Below, in pieces: positions 27,646 to 39,939 of a stretch of 64,000 nucleotides of DNA. This DNA is from Isoetes taiwanensis (Eukaryota; Streptophyta; Lycopodiopsida; Isoetales; Isoetaceae), in the NCBI GenBank assembly GCA_021234155.1, contig JAJEKV010000158.1:1111820-1175819 (forward strand), written 5' to 3'. Under the pieces are notes generated by a model, which worked only from the letters and a program-made list of their open reading frames with translations, had not been told where the DNA came from and did no database searches. Position numbers and translations under genes: made by a program. The first letter of the stretch is position 1. Each line of letters begins with the position of its first letter.

Positions 27646-29270
27646 GTGTCAAAATTAAGGTAGGTCAAACTCACATTAGCAAGCCCATGCATTTCAATAT
27701 GTTTTGACCTTTCATGTAACACATGATTCTTAGACATAGCTATGCAGCTCGTACTGTCAGCGAACGTCTCTGTTGGATCTCTTTGACTGTAACCAAGTTC
27801 AGATAAAAGCCTTCTTTCCCATATAACCTCCTTAGCTGCGAGTGTAGCAGAATTGTATTCTGCTTCAGCACTTGAGAGGGCTATGCAACTTTGTTTTTTA
27901 CTCTTCCAAGCTACAGGTGCACCTCCTAATATTGTAGCGTAGCCCGATGTTGATCTTCTCTCATCCTCCCCAATCTGCGTCAAAAAAAGCTTTGAGATTC
28001 AACTATCATCTATTGCATCTTCCAAATACCTAAGTATTCTTTTTGTTGCTGTCCAATGAGGTTTCCCATGGTTGTGATTATATCTGCTCAGTAGGTTCAT
28101 AGCATAGGCAATTTCTGGCCTTGTACAATTAGCCACATATGATAACCATCCTATTAGGGATCTATAAGGTATATGTGCCATTTCCTGTCTTTCATTTATT
28201 GATTTGGGACACATTTGAGCTGAGATACTGTGTCCAGGAACTAGAGGTGTATTTGACTACATTGCAATCCTTTAGTCTAAATCTTTCCAACATACTCTCG
28301 ATATGATTCTTTTGTGTCAAGGCTAGCATCTTTTTGTCCCTGTTTCTATGTACTTCTATTCCTAAGACTCTTTTCAATTCACCTAAGTTTGTCATTTTAA
28401 AATGTTTCTTGATAATTTCTTTACAATGTGCCACAACAGCAGACCCTTTAGCAATCATTATATTATTGTCTACATATAGGGCGATGCACAACAATCATTT
28501 CCTTTCTTGTAACCGATCATCTTGGTTGAGTTTTTCAAGACATTGTTCTTGCAGATATCCATCCACCATTCTTGGGGTGACGGTCTCAGACCAGTTTCTA
28601 CACCTTGTTTTCTCCTATCTCAAATCCTAGAGCGTGCTTTAAATATATTCAGGAATGTAGTGCTAATATCCATGTGGCGTATTTCTAGATTGCACGAGTT
28701 TGACTAAGGGAGAGAAGGTCTCATCATAATCATATCCCTTTTTCTAGCTAAATCCCTGTGCCATTAAACATGCCCTTGTATTTTTTCTATTTCCATCAAC
28801 TCCAGGCTTAATTCTAAAAATCCATTTGCTGCCAATGAGATTCTTTCCTTTAATCAGATCAACTAGCTCATATGTATTGGTTCTTTCAAACGAGTCCATT
28901 TCTTCTTTCATAGCTTCTATCCAAAGTTTAGATAGTAGTTGCAGCATCTAAATAATTTTCAGGAATGTTTGGACTTTCCAATACCAGAATGTCAAGGGGG
29001 TTATGGATCTCGCACGTAACATTTGTTCTTAATCTCTTATCTCTGCCAAATTCGTCTCTTCTTTGATGTTCAACATTTGCCTTGGCTTCGTCCTTCAATA
29101 TTTGTGCCACTTCTTTTCCCCTTAATTTTTGTCTCCATACTTTGAGAACCGGATTCAGGCTGCTGCTGTTCCTACATATTACTCATTGATAAATCATTAA
29201 TAAACTCATCCTCTTCTACATTGTCTCCAATGTCGCTGAAATCATCAATGAATTCTGGATTTTGTTTTTT
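27646..29270 (-). mobile_element. Ty1/copia pol remnant
   Basis: RT and RNase H of a copia element on the minus strand, in pieces: KAMKEEMDSFERTNTYELVDL-type RT start (28744-28947), YDYDETFSPLVK (about 28680-28740), RT core with ALYVDNNIMIA (28192-28494), SYVANCTRPEIAYAMNLLSRY (27999-28214) and RNase H with GYATILGGAPVAWKSKKQ, SSAEAEYNSA and HERSKHIEMH (27483-27983). The RT catalytic box reads YVDN where YVDD is expected. No LTRs were found. The domain order is that of copia elements but gag, protease and integrase are missing. Confidence 0.88.
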
Positions 29271-29365
29271 TTTTTTTTTTAATTCACTTCCTTGTTCTCT
29301 TTTGTGATCATATCCTTCTTCAATTCTGAATTCTCTGATGTGTTGACCTTAGGTGCAGCTTGTAG
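29271..29365 (-). pseudogene. Possible copia spacer remnant
   Basis: An open minus frame (LQAAPKVNTSENSELKK) continues upstream of a poly(T) run (29267-29280) and stops at the MITE border. It might be part of the same copia element, split by MITE copy B. Confidence 0.3.
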
Positions 29366-29855
29366 AACCAACACACAACTACCATTAATATTATTAACAC
29401 AGACCATTGCATCCAACGCATTTAAATTAAAATCCCCCTGAAACCCCCTTTGGTTTAGGTGCATATTCACAAGGGGGGTTACTTCGGGCATCGAGAGCTA
29501 TCGGATTGGCATATTTGCCCTTTATTCCTTGATCTGGACCGTACATAGCAATCCTCGTTTGTGGGGTATGCTTGTATAAGTTTTTATATACTGTATGTTG
29601 AGATTTGCAAAATACTATAAGGTTTGAGAGAATATACTTAATGGTGTTAATTTTATACATGTATTGTAAATTTTTTAGGGGCTCTCATGCCCTCGTAACC
29701 CCTCGTGTGAATATGCACCTAAACCAAAGGGGTTTCCCAGGATTTTAATTTAAATGCGTTGGATGCAATGGTGCAGTGTTAATAATATTAATGGTAGTTG
29801 TGTGTTGGTTGTTATATTAAAAAAATTTTGGGCCCTTCGGGCCCTAAATAAAGCA
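29366..29855. mobile_element. Foldback MITE, copy B
   Basis: The left end 'aaccaacacacaactacc' at 29366 is matched by its complement ending at 29810. The arms extend inward about 150 bp and contain the same 'ccccctttggttta' and 'gtgcatattcacaaggggggtt' blocks as copy A, and the centre (29505-29690) is colinear with copy A's centre. 'gggcccttcgggccc' follows at 29830. Non-coding. Confidence 0.85.
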
Positions 29856-30789
29856 AACATAGGTAAACTTTCTGGGCCTAAATATTAATTACTAAGAAGC
29901 ACAATAATATTAAAGATAAATTATTTCCATTGCAAACAACTATGAGTATATTTTGTCTAATCATTAGGACAAGAACACGTTCTTGGAATTGAACACGTCG
30001 AAATCTAGCAACAACAATATCGAATGATAGCAACAACAATATCGAATGATAATTTTCTAAGTCAGTGCTCCCATGGTTTGTTTGGTGCACGTGGAGCTTG
30101 CTACGCTTAATCAAGATTAATACTACTTTCCAATTGAATGAGCTTCTAAAGCTTCTAATGTTGCATAGTGGTCCACACATGCAGAATACTCTCATTTCCT
30201 TGACAGTCTTAAGTTAGAATATGATTTACCAAACAGTTTTCCAAAAACGTTGTTTTGAATCTTTTTCTGCTCCATTTTCTGGGACAGATATCTCCTTGGT
30301 ATCATGCTTTTGGCTCCACGGACTCATACATTAATTGTTCATGCTGTGTGAAAGTAACACTCATGCCGTCCTCGATTATGTTCGTCCTCGATTATGTTTG
30401 GATCATGCCAGTGAATACATGGCTTCAGCATTAATTTTTTGAGCATACTAAACTACTAAAGTACAAATGCATAACAAACTAGTCAACATGGTCAATTGCT
30501 AAAATGAGTTTGAAGTTGAAATTGACTTTGCATCAAAGCTCTGTGCAAATTTAACAAGTGGCTCTGGATGATCGATAGACATTCCTCGCTGGCTTACTAT
30601 CAGCTTGATCTTGTTAAGCGTTTAAAGTAACGCCTGCAGACATAGATACGTAACCTGCAACCATGGCAGTCTTTCTGAACCCATCCCTTTCAGTCCATCT
30701 GAACCCATCCCCCTTTCAGGCATCTACTGAGAAAAAATTAATGATTTTTTAAGCTCCCCATGCCTGCCATATGTATAAACTGTGGCATT
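29856..30789. other. AT-rich spacer
   Basis: A 22-bp direct duplication 'gcaacaacaatatcgaatga' lies at about 30008-30050. No gene seen. Confidence 0.45.
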
Positions 30790-30915
30790 TCAGAAATCAA
30801 ATCATGGTTGGGCAATTCCCTAAGGCGCTCAATTGCATTGAGGAGAAATCCCTGTTTGGCATATCCTCCAAGAATCACATTCCATGATACACTTCTCAGC
30901 CATTCCTGCAAGAAT
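30790..30915 (-). pseudogene. PPR repeat fragment
   Basis: The minus-strand translation gives SVSWNVILGGYAKQGFLLNA followed by IERLRELPNHD, one PPR-type repeat of the plant PLS class. A stop follows within about 25 codons. Downstream (30905-30935) part of the same stretch is duplicated. A small remnant. Confidence 0.6.
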
Positions 30916-31696
30916 CACATTCAATGATACCAAATGTATTAGCTTAGGAGAAACCATCTATTAGAAGCTATATATTCGTCTTCAACATTCCTGCATGAGA
31001 ATATGTAGCATAATGGTTCCACCAGTAGAGCACTTGCTTAACAACAAGTAAAGCAGATCTGTTTGACCACTAAGAATTTGTACGTGAGAAATGAAGCTCT
31101 CAATTGCAAACAAGTATGAGAACACAGAATTTTCTCTCATTTCTGTACATGGATACAAGTCCAGACGCAGCCAAGGTTGTGGCAGATGCTATAGTAGAAA
31201 CCAAGAAAATTATTTTTCAAGCTGAAGGCATTTGTTCTTTGCTTAATTCGAGAAGCCACATCAAGATCTTGTACATTCTTACTCGGGACAACAAGCTCTT
31301 TGTTTGCTTGTTTTCTTAATTGACACATCATTCCAAGAAGTGAATGTAAGAAACAAGGATTTGCGACATCTTGAAAAACCGGATGATATACCTGAATCTC
31401 CTTAGAGAATCTGGCGCTTTGCATAAGATGCCAAAGATTCTCACTTCGTTTTGAACAAACTTGTGCTTCAAGAATACCGTATCAAAGAGAAGAGGTGCCA
31501 TGCTGGTAAAATTTGACTTCTAAAATCTGTAGCTCCAAGGCAGCAAAATGCTCCAAACGCAGGTGCCATATCCGGCTGGATGGAAGCTAGTTCTGGCCAT
31601 GCCAAGTCGCACCCTAAACCGCATCCCTAATCTGCATCATGTTAGGGTTTAGTAACGCATGCTTTGTACTTAAGCAAATTCCAGATTTCAAGATTT
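30916..31696. other. No clear gene
   Basis: Short frames only; no recognisable domain. Confidence 0.4.
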
Positions 31697-32070
31697 GGCC
31701 ATGGCGGGCAACATTGCTACAAAATCCCTCCTCCAGAGAGCAAGAACAGAGAATTTTCTTCTCCGGAAGCAAATCTGGCTGGCAACGGTAAAGCAAACCC
31801 TTTCCTAAAGAACCCTAAAATAAGGGACCTCGATGCTTGCATGTCTGTTTTGGGAACTTAAAAATAATTGATTTTTCAAGGAAAACTATGCAAATGCTAA
31901 ACCATTGCAAAATCATAGATAATATGTCATTTAAATCACGAGAATACGATCGCCTCTAGATATACTAAATAGTAGGTCTCGTTGTCCTTCATCAAATCAT
32001 ATGAAAACCATAGAAAAAAACGTACAAAAATACAAAAGAAACCCCCTGTTATTATGCTACATATTGTCCT
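31697..32070 (+). repeat. Dispersed repeat copy 2 with exon-like start
   Basis: Weakly colinear with 8630-9025 and strongly so at the end. Its first 90 bases read MAGNIATKSLLQRARTENFL on from an ATG at about 31700 to a possible donor site 'acg/gtaaag' near 31788, which looks like a first exon with a basic, organelle-type N-terminus. I cannot name the protein. It may be a gene fragment carried by a repeat. Confidence 0.35.
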
Positions 32071-32523
32071 TCATCAAACAAGACATCTCTGCTTATGATA
32101 ATTTTTCATAAGATTAAGAGTTGAAATGCCCACTATTTAGTCTTACATAGGCATGCATTGCTAAAAAAATATTTATGATGGTGAATGCAATAAATGCATT
32201 GTTTTGAAAAATAAATCTCTACTTAGATTGAACTTAGATTAACAGTTGGTATGCCCACTATCTAATCTTACATAGGCATGCATTGCCAAAAAACATGTAT
32301 CGTGGTGAATATAATAAATGCATTGTTTGTGTGTAAGTACACGCATCTACTACTATACTTATGTGTATGTGATTGTCGTAATAACCTTTCTCATGGCGTG
32401 AAAGAGGGTTTAGAGAACATCATGTATGGCGGCATGGAATCTGGAAAGCGGATTCCGGGGAGTCCCGCGACCGGGGGGAGCCGGGAGCGGGTCCTGGAAT
32501 CAGCAACCCAGTTCCAGGCCGCC
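32071..32523. other. Spacer
   Basis: It contains two copies of an 'ataggcatgcattgc' block about 130 bp apart (32145 and 32270), a degenerate tandem duplication. The GC-rich 32420-32520 is part of the inverted structure that follows. Confidence 0.5.
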
Positions 32524-32642
32524 ACAACATGGTAACTGGGTCGCAGCTTCAAATTTACCTTCTCATTACCTGCTGAGTGGAATCATCATGCTGCTTTCCA
32601 TTCCGGAGGCGGAATCACCGACCCAGTTTCCATGTTGTATCT
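32524..32642. repeat. Short inverted repeat (MITE-like)
   Basis: 'acaacatggtaactgggtcg' (32524) is nearly complementary to 'cgacccagtttccatgttgt' (about 32618-32637), enclosing about 75 bp. A pyrimidine-rich tract (TTTTCT-type) follows to 32760. Confidence 0.7.
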
Positions 32643-32817
32643 TGTTTTTAATAGGCTTTTGGAGTGGTCTAGCTTCAACCCCTAGGGGTCCAATTGTACA
32701 TTTCGTTTTCTTTTTCTTTAACATCCTTCTTTTCTTTTTCTTTTTCTATTCTATTCTATTCTCAAGACCTTTAGGGGGGCAATCATCCATTTCTTTGTTT
32801 TTTCTTTGACATTTTTC

Positions 32818-33215
32818 TTTAAGGTCCCAAAGGGGCCCTTTTTTTTTTAACAATATAAACTATTACCCCTATCATTTCAATTCATTTCCCCCTAAGATCC
32901 CTTTCTGTTTGGGTGTATATTCACATGAGGAATGGCGCAAGGCAGCTAGAGCCTTTTTATTTCCCTTCCTATCTCCAATTGTACAATACATGTACAAATA
33001 ATCACTATTTAGGTTTTTTTTTCTTTTTCTTTTTTTTTTTACAAAACTCATAGCACCTCGCTAATCGTGCTATATAGTATACCCAAACTTGTGGAAGCAT
33101 ACCTCACAAATGAGGATCAGTATATGCTGTCCAAAGTGAGGCATAACTCCTGAATATGCCCATCCACCAGCTATCTTTGTGTGAAGACACCCCTCGTGTG
33201 AATGTGCACCCAAGT
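32818..33215. mobile_element. Foldback MITE, degenerate copy C
   Basis: It has 'ccaaaggggccc', 'ccccctaagatcccttt' and 'gggtgtatattcacatgagg' on the left and 'cccctcgtgtgaatgtgcaccc' (split across 33188-33210) on the right, the same conserved inner blocks as copies A and B. The terminal parts have diverged. Confidence 0.6.
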
Positions 33216-33667
33216 CTCATGTGTGAAGACTATTTTATCTCTAATGGACATTAAAATGCTATTTTTTGTCAACTTTACTCATGTTCATAGTGTCCTCTGG
33301 CAAGTTTAAAGAGAACATCAATTTTTTCAATAATATGGTAAAATATTGGTGGCCCTACATTTAGTAGAATGGCATGGGGAAGTCATTCTTCTGCCCCATG
33401 ACCTGTGAATCGAGAGCCCGTGTGTGACGCGGATTCGTGTGGTCATGGGGGGCATCAAGAACGGCAAATGACTTATGCCATATCTCTACTAATCGGAAGG
33501 TAAGGGAGAAGGGATTCTACAGGTTTTGGAGGGGCGATTTGTCATTCTTGACAAGAATGATTCGAGAAGATGCAAGAATGCAGCCCCACTTACCATGATG
33601 TATGATATGCAGGATAAAAGTTCCATAATAGTCCATATTCAGAACTTCAAAAATAGATAGTCAAGGT
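33216..33667. other. Spacer
   Basis: No gene or repeat recognised. Confidence 0.4.
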
Positions 33668-34178
33668 GGTGTATTCATAGCTACCCGGAACGGGAACAGG
33701 AACGGGAACTCGGACCCAAAATTCGGAACGGGAACGGGAACGGGAACGGATGGGAACGGGAACGTCCAACTTTCGAATTTTTTAAAAATTCAAACGGTTT
33801 TGGAGTTCCCTTTGCATGTAGATCATCATAGAACACTTAGAATAGAAAAAGGTGGAATACATAATGATGTGTGAACGTAAAAGATAAAACCACTATTTGA
33901 CTTCCATCAAGAGTTTGGAAACAACAATTTTAAGTAAATAGATAATGTTCTAGTATCATTATCTAAAATATAATAACATATGTAGTAGAAAAACACATAA
34001 CTAGAACTAGAATATAGTAATATAGTAACTATTCCAACTAGTTCAAGAGTTCCATTTCCTTTTGATTCAAAATATCGTTTCACTTCTTCACCCTACAAAA
34101 GAAAACAACAAACTCAATTTTAAGTTCAGATCATCACCAATAAAAATTAAGGAATAGATAAAAAAAGAAAGTTTACCT

Positions 34179-35300
34179 TTATCCATTAAGTTCTTCGACA
34201 ACTTCTAGAATCTCGCAAAGGTCTTCTTCCTCACCTGCTTCCTCGTCTTCATGCTCGCATTCAATTTCATTTTCTTCCACTACAGGTGGAATAGTTTCTT
34301 CCTTGTGTAAAGTAATGAATTTTTCACTTCCACTATCAAGCATAAAAGAAAGCTCAATCAAGCGCATATTTGCTGCAATAAAAGTCAGGTCATTGGTCTT
34401 TTGAGTGCCAAGACAATTCCTCTTCTTAGTTGCAATGTTGCCCATAGTGCTGAACAATCTCTCTATAGACGAAGAACTACATGCTTGTGACAAAATTTTA
34501 ATGGCCAATAATTGTAATTCTCTCTTTTCTGCACCGTTCTCTTCCCACCATAATGTTGCATTCACACGAAAACGATCCATCTTAGCATCTCTTGTTGAAA
34601 ACATGCCTTCTCCCAATCTATACTTGTACCATGCAGACTTAACAACCCTTCTCTCATCATCATCCTTGACTAATTTTTCCAACATTTCATTCCAACCTCG
34701 CATAACAATCATTTCACTTTCTTATCATGTCCTTGAAATTCAGGATCAAGAACGTATGCAACAGCATGAAGAGGTGAATAATATTCTGTCCACCTAGCAT
34801 TTGCAAACCGCACCAACTCTGCCCTTATGTATTCATCCTTCTCAATATTTTTCAAGTGTGCAATCAAACTTTGCATCCCTTCATGCACCTTGCCAACTCA
34901 AGGAAAAGGTCCATCCACAAGCCTAAGCATCAATATTATTGGCTTCACAAGAGCTAGAATATGAACAATATCATCCCAAAGCTTCTCATCAAACAACATA
35001 TCAAAGCATGCTTTACTTGCCTTTGTGCGATACTCCTTAAGCTTCTTGAAATTTGGAGACACAAACAATTGTTGCAAAGGTTCCAATAGCTCATGCAAAT
35101 GCTCCAACATAATGAAGTTATATCCAAACCTTGTATCCGAATACTTCAAGAGCTTCTTAAAAGAAAATGTGGCGAGCAAAGCGCTTACCTTGGAGTGGTT
35201 CTTCACAAAAGTTACAATTTTATTGCCCTTGTCAACAACATTTGCAATATGGGGCAGCCACCAAGCTCATGGTGGACATTTAAAGGCGGTCCATTATAGC
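34179..35300 (-). pseudogene. hAT transposase, C-terminal half
   Basis: 35300-34898 gives a block with VKNHSKVSALLATFS, KYSDTRFGYNFIMLEHL and KPIILMLRLVDGPFP. A TGA follows, then the same frame continues with HEGMQSLIAHLK and YYSPLHAVAYVLDPEF. A 1-nt shift leads into 34712-34179, which contains the hAT dimerisation signature LAIKILSQACSSSSIERLFS and an acidic tail. The BED zinc finger and N-terminal catalytic region are missing. One nonsense codon and one frameshift make this copy non-autonomous. The family moves DNA by cut-and-paste with 8-bp duplications, matching the flanks. Confidence 0.9.
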
Positions 35301-36169
35301 TGAATTTTCTTACCATTCTTACCACTCGTCCAATCTGGTTCAATCTCTGAGAATACACATGTTGGAAGACTTTGGTGGGAGATTTTAGATCAGGAGAAAT
35401 AGCAGTGCTTGCTCTTAAAAATCATGTGTTGTCTAGGAGCTTCTTTGATCAAGTGGATGGCACCTCAGCAAAATAATAACCATAGGCATTTGGTTGGATT
35501 GCATATTCAATTTCAATCTGTTGCTCAACAGACAGAACGGACCAGGGTGTTTACTAGCGTGTCTAGGTTGCTGGAATGATGCCATTTTGCATCTTTAGTG
35601 AGTGCAGTTGCACCTAAAAGGAGGTCTGTTGTTGCTAGTTTGAGTCTGACTTTTGAAGAATCGATCAAATACATTTAAGATACAGATAAAGGAATGAACT
35701 TACCTTCAGATAGTTTGGTTGGGCAGATTCATTTGGGCTCCTCCTCACCAATCTGACAGCATGGTAATGGTAGAGCTTGGCTGGCTTGGCTTCAATCCGA
35801 CAGCTTGGCTGGCTTCAATCCGACATGAGAGCTGCAGAGCAATGAGATGAGATGAGTTGAACAAGTTGAACTTCCGATAGCAGAGCTTGATAGCAGACCT
35901 TATAGCAGAGCTGATAGCAGAACTTCCAATAAAATGCTTGATAGCAGAGCAATGAGATGTGAGTTCAACTTGAACTTCCGATGAGATCCGACTTCATTCA
36001 TCAAGACTTCACAGCAGCAGACATCACAGCAGCATCACAGCAGAACAGGCGGGCGACATGCGCCAAAAAGAAGCCAAGGAAAGGGGGAAAAAGATGCTTT
36101 TCTTGGTATTTCACTTATTTTTTTTGTTGTTTGCTTTGTTAATTACATCAATTTAATGGTTAATTAAAT
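35301..36169. other. Non-coding interior of hAT element
   Basis: No transposase N-terminus is readable. 35840-36050 holds irregular repeats of 'gatagcagagc' and 'gagatga'-like units. Confidence 0.5.
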
Positions 36170-36342
36170 TTGCTACCGGGAACTCAAGTTCCCATCTATG
36201 GGAACTTCGTCCGGAACGTAGTTCCCGGTAGCAGACGTTGTGTGAACTTGGCTAAGAGTTCCCGGAACTCTGGACCCTCGGGAACGGAGTTGGGAACGGG
36301 AACCAAGTTCGGAACTTGGTTCCCGGTAGCTATGGGCGTATT

Positions 36343-37390
36343 ACCTAGGCAAAGTAATGCTTATGCCTTATTTTCTCTCGCCCCCAACTTTGACAAGCTT
36401 GTAACACGACAAAGAGGCTCTTTGGCATACGCCCTTGTTTAATTTTATGCATAATTTAATACCCATTTCTTCTTTTTTCCTTTTCTTTTTTTGGTTGTAA
36501 GTAAACAATTCGCATGTTCATGGGTTGAGATATCTTAGGCTTAATGGTTGACCATTGATTATAAAGAATGGGCATAGAGTAGGTAATTAGTCAAATATAG
36601 GACCCAATTAACATGTAGATAAGCAGTACACCCTTAAAACATTTTGACTGCATTCTAAGTAGTACAATCACCTAGGGACTGCCAATTTAGATCCCTACAT
36701 TACTAAATTATCTAGCCAAATATTGATCAACTCAATAAAAATAATGTTAATCAAATCATTTTCGCAGTTGTAGAAGAAAGAGAGATGATAAAAGGGAGGG
36801 GAACTTAAATTTGATGATGAAATTTCGGGAAAGGCGTATATAAGATTACGTACAATACACGAAGTTAGACTGATCTTTGCATAGATCATAGAAAGTCATA
36901 ACTCCAAGAGAGATTGTAAAAGGTGTTTTGACCTGAAATATTGTCCCTAGATAGGAATATATCCTATGGTTTCATCTTATCTGCAATGGTTGCAACTAGA
37001 GGCCAATCAACCTTCCAATGCGCCTAACTAGACAAAGAAGATCTTTTACATAGGCCCAGAGGCAATTGAGGACTTTCCTTGGGCATCCAGTGATGTTTTC
37101 ATGCAAGCAACCATCTTCCAATTGATGGGTTGACATATCTCCAAAGGCTTAGTTATTGGTCATTGATTACCCAAAAAAGGAAAACAAAACCCCCACATGC
37201 AATAGACAATCGGGCACAAGACCCAACAAAAATGTAGGTTTGTTTGAATGAAATACGTGAGCATTGCATCCTCGGACAAAGAAAAAAGCATCCTTAAATG
37301 ATTAATTTATTTTTTCCGAGAGATAAGGATTCAACTATACGTAATCAGCAATATAAAAGGTAGTGAATGGTATTAGATGCATATAAAAAT
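36343..37390. other. AT-rich spacer
   Basis: No gene recognised. Confidence 0.45.
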
Positions 37391-37391
37391 G

Positions 37392-37428
<37 letters not shown>

Positions 37429-37730
37429 TAAGATTTTTATTTTATTAATATAAAATTGGTACAAAGCCCTTATTCACCCAATTAGTGAAGAGCATAGTAA
37501 GATACACAGCCAGCCACTGCAGTACTCTATTGGAGGTCTCTCAACCTCTTCCTTGCTCATTAGTACTATGGGAGCCACTGCTTTTCCAAAAAGTACTATA
37601 GCAATAGCCGCAGCCTCTTCCCAACAACCAAGTACTATGGAAGATAATTCCTCAATTTCCTACAGTTAGCTGCTTATGTAACCATCCCGCCCCACTAACC
37701 TCAAAAAAAACCGGCCCTAAGGTGTAGCAC
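37391..37730 (-). mobile_element. Probable 3' end of a retroposed sequence
   Basis: A run of about 33 T (37391-37423) is followed by 'gagggtaagatttttattt'. On the minus strand this reads as a 3' untranslated end with a poly(A) tail, as in plant LINEs or retroposed cDNAs. No RT is present, so it would be strongly 5'-truncated. It may belong to the ORF pair immediately upstream (37731-38380), which would make that a processed copy. Confidence 0.45.
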
Positions 37731-38380
37731 TTAAAGTCCAAACTCTATTAGACAATTCCAATCACTAGTGGCACCAGAACAACCTTGGCAAGCCATCAAT
37801 TCTGACCCATGATTCCGATGAAGCTTCTCCCCGAAAATAGCAGCTTCAAGTGACAGCCGGATACTATGGGAGCCTTGCTCTACCTCTTCTCCAACCATCA
37901 CTCCATCCGAAACTGCCCTAGAATCGAAGTGCCAAAACTGACCCATAACATCTAATCCTAGTGGCCTTGTCTCCCCTAGAATCATGTGCGCATATATCAG
38001 GGGCCTCCCGTCTCCTAATACTGCAGTTAGCCATTCTTGGGACAATAGATTATAGAAATGCCACATAAAGCTTCTCTTGGCTGGGACAAGAGAGCACGGG
38101 CCTATCTGAACATCCTTCTTAAAGAATAGTTGCTTCAGCATCGCACTTGAAAAGAGGAAAAACTTAATGATCCAACTCCAACGTAGAGTGTAAGTGCCAA
38201 ATTCATCTCTGCATCCTCACCTAGATAGAACTTACCATCATCTGAAACATGATTTCCAATATTAAGTTCCCCACCGAAATATTTTCTTGTAAATCCTGCG
38301 CAAACGATTACTCTGACAAAGTTCATCCACATAGAATAGAGAGAGGCTTCAAATGCCGGCTTAATAAATTCAAAGCCCAT
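37731..38380 (-). pseudogene. Unrecognised protein split by a frameshift
   Basis: Two minus-strand frames overlap by a few bases (38380-38135, 81 codons; 38141-37731, 136 codons). Joined by a 1-nt shift they would give about 215 residues. The second contains a well-structured stretch (FMWHFYNLLSQEWLTAVLGD, GLDVMGQFWHFD) with high Trp/Phe content and no low complexity, which looks like genuine coding sequence. I do not recognise the family. A poly(A)-like tail at 37423-37391 on the same strand fits a retroposed cDNA. Confidence 0.4.
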
Positions 38381-38607
38381 TGGATTCTTTGCTGATTTGC
38401 TATTGCAAGAGTAGGAAGAACACCAGCCAAATGAAAATGCAAAGACAAACCTGATACTGAGACTGCCAGGCTGTAGAAGAAATCATAAGTTATTCTGCCA
38501 AACTAGAGCCATACAAAAGGAACATAGCCTGAATATTCAAGGTGTTCAACTAGCATAGAAACAGTAATAGGCAAGCGACACAAAAGACCTGCTTCTATAC
38601 CATAGGA
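38381..38607. other. Spacer
   Basis: No gene recognised. Confidence 0.4.
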
Positions 38608-38696
38608 CTGCAATGAGTGCAGACCATAAATCTGCAATGAGTGCAGACCACAGATCTGCAGTGAGTGCAGACACCACCGCAGTGAGTGCGGCATCA
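38608..38696. repeat. 24-bp tandem repeat
   Basis: Four degenerate units of 'tgcaatgagtgcagacca' plus a variable 'taaatc/cagatc' part. Confidence 0.85.
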
Positions 38697-39939
38697 GATC
38701 TGAAAAACCAAGCCTCCTACTGTTTATATGTGCTAGCAGCAGCGAAAAAATAAGACTCAGACGCCCTTACCAAAGAGTTCAGGCTACCTGCTAGCATAGC
38801 ACTATCTAGACCCAAAAACACAGAGCAAATGCTTGAAATGATCTATAACCGGATCAAAACCTGATGCAAGGAAGATTCAAGGCTGGAGATAAAAATGCTT
38901 TCACTACGTGGTTAAGTTTGAAAAAACATCATGGTTGGCTGGCGCCCATAAATGGGCCTCCCACATGTTCTCCATGTTGTTGTCAACTGCAAAGCACCCT
39001 GTTAATGGACCTGGCAGCCAGATCATATCAGACAGACATCCGCATCCAGTCACTATTTTCGTCTGCTATATATGTATCGAGAAAGTCTTCCTGCTGTCTG
39101 CTCAACTTGGAGATGATGCTAACAAGGACAGGACAAAACAGAGGTTAATCTTAATCTGAGGCGCACTCTGTCAAAAGCTTGCAAATAGCATCAAATGTTA
39201 CAGAGCCCAGATTTAAGTGCGCATGAAATGCCATGTACTTAGATTCCATATTTCTCTTACTCAGCAAATAGATTTCAGATTCACTTATTCCACAACGGCC
39301 CAAGAAGACCATGACACTTTTCAGGATCATTAAACTTCCAGCAAATTTACTGGAAGAGACAGGTCCTAAATTCCCCACAAATATAAATAGCAAAAAAATC
39401 ATACGATAGATATGGCCAAACAACATTTTCATCCCTGAATGAAAATGATCTCAAAATGCAGCAAGTTCACCATAAGGAATTCGATTTCAGATTTTCTTTT
39501 ATTCAACAAGTGTAAATGGCAAGAAATGCCATAATTACTTTTCATCCATGAGCAATTGGACTGCCCATATAGGCAAAGGCCCAAAAACATCCAATACAAA
39601 AACACTTCCAAATCACTTCCAAATCGATAAGAATTGATACATCCTGCTGGAATATGAACAAATTCGTTTGCAAGTCGATGACAGCAAACCATGACTTTCA
39701 AAATCTGTTATGCTACAGACTTGTTGGGGAAACCATGAGAAAAAGAATTAGGTCCCAAAGAACAGCTGATGAACTCTGTTGAGAAATGCTTTCCCAGAAA
39801 AAGAATAGGTATGGTATGAATTTATGCTACAACAAATTTTCCCAAACAGGGACTCCATATTTTGAGAAAGAATACACCTTAGCCCTCTTGCCTGTCAGAT
39901 CCTAAAGTGAATGGATTTGGTTGTACATCATCTAAGGGC
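38697..39939. other. Probable 3' flank of the receptor kinase
   Basis: No domains recognised. A loose duplication ('tagatttcagattcactta' near 39270 and 'gatttcagattttctttta' near 39485) was noticed. It may hold the 3' untranslated region of the pseudogene upstream. Confidence 0.35.

Larger units (their letters stand above)
33676..36334 (-). mobile_element. hAT transposon with TIRs and 8-bp TSD
   Basis: Terminal inverted repeats 'catagctacccggaac' (33676) and its near-complement ending '...ccggtagctatg' (36334). They are flanked by ggtgtatt (33668-33675) and ggcgtatt (36335-36342), an 8-bp target duplication with one mismatch, as expected for hAT. Subterminal GGGAAC-type repeats are dense at both ends (33686-33760 and 36170-36330). 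A hAT transposase remnant lies inside on the minus strand. 2659 bp long. Confidence 0.93.
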
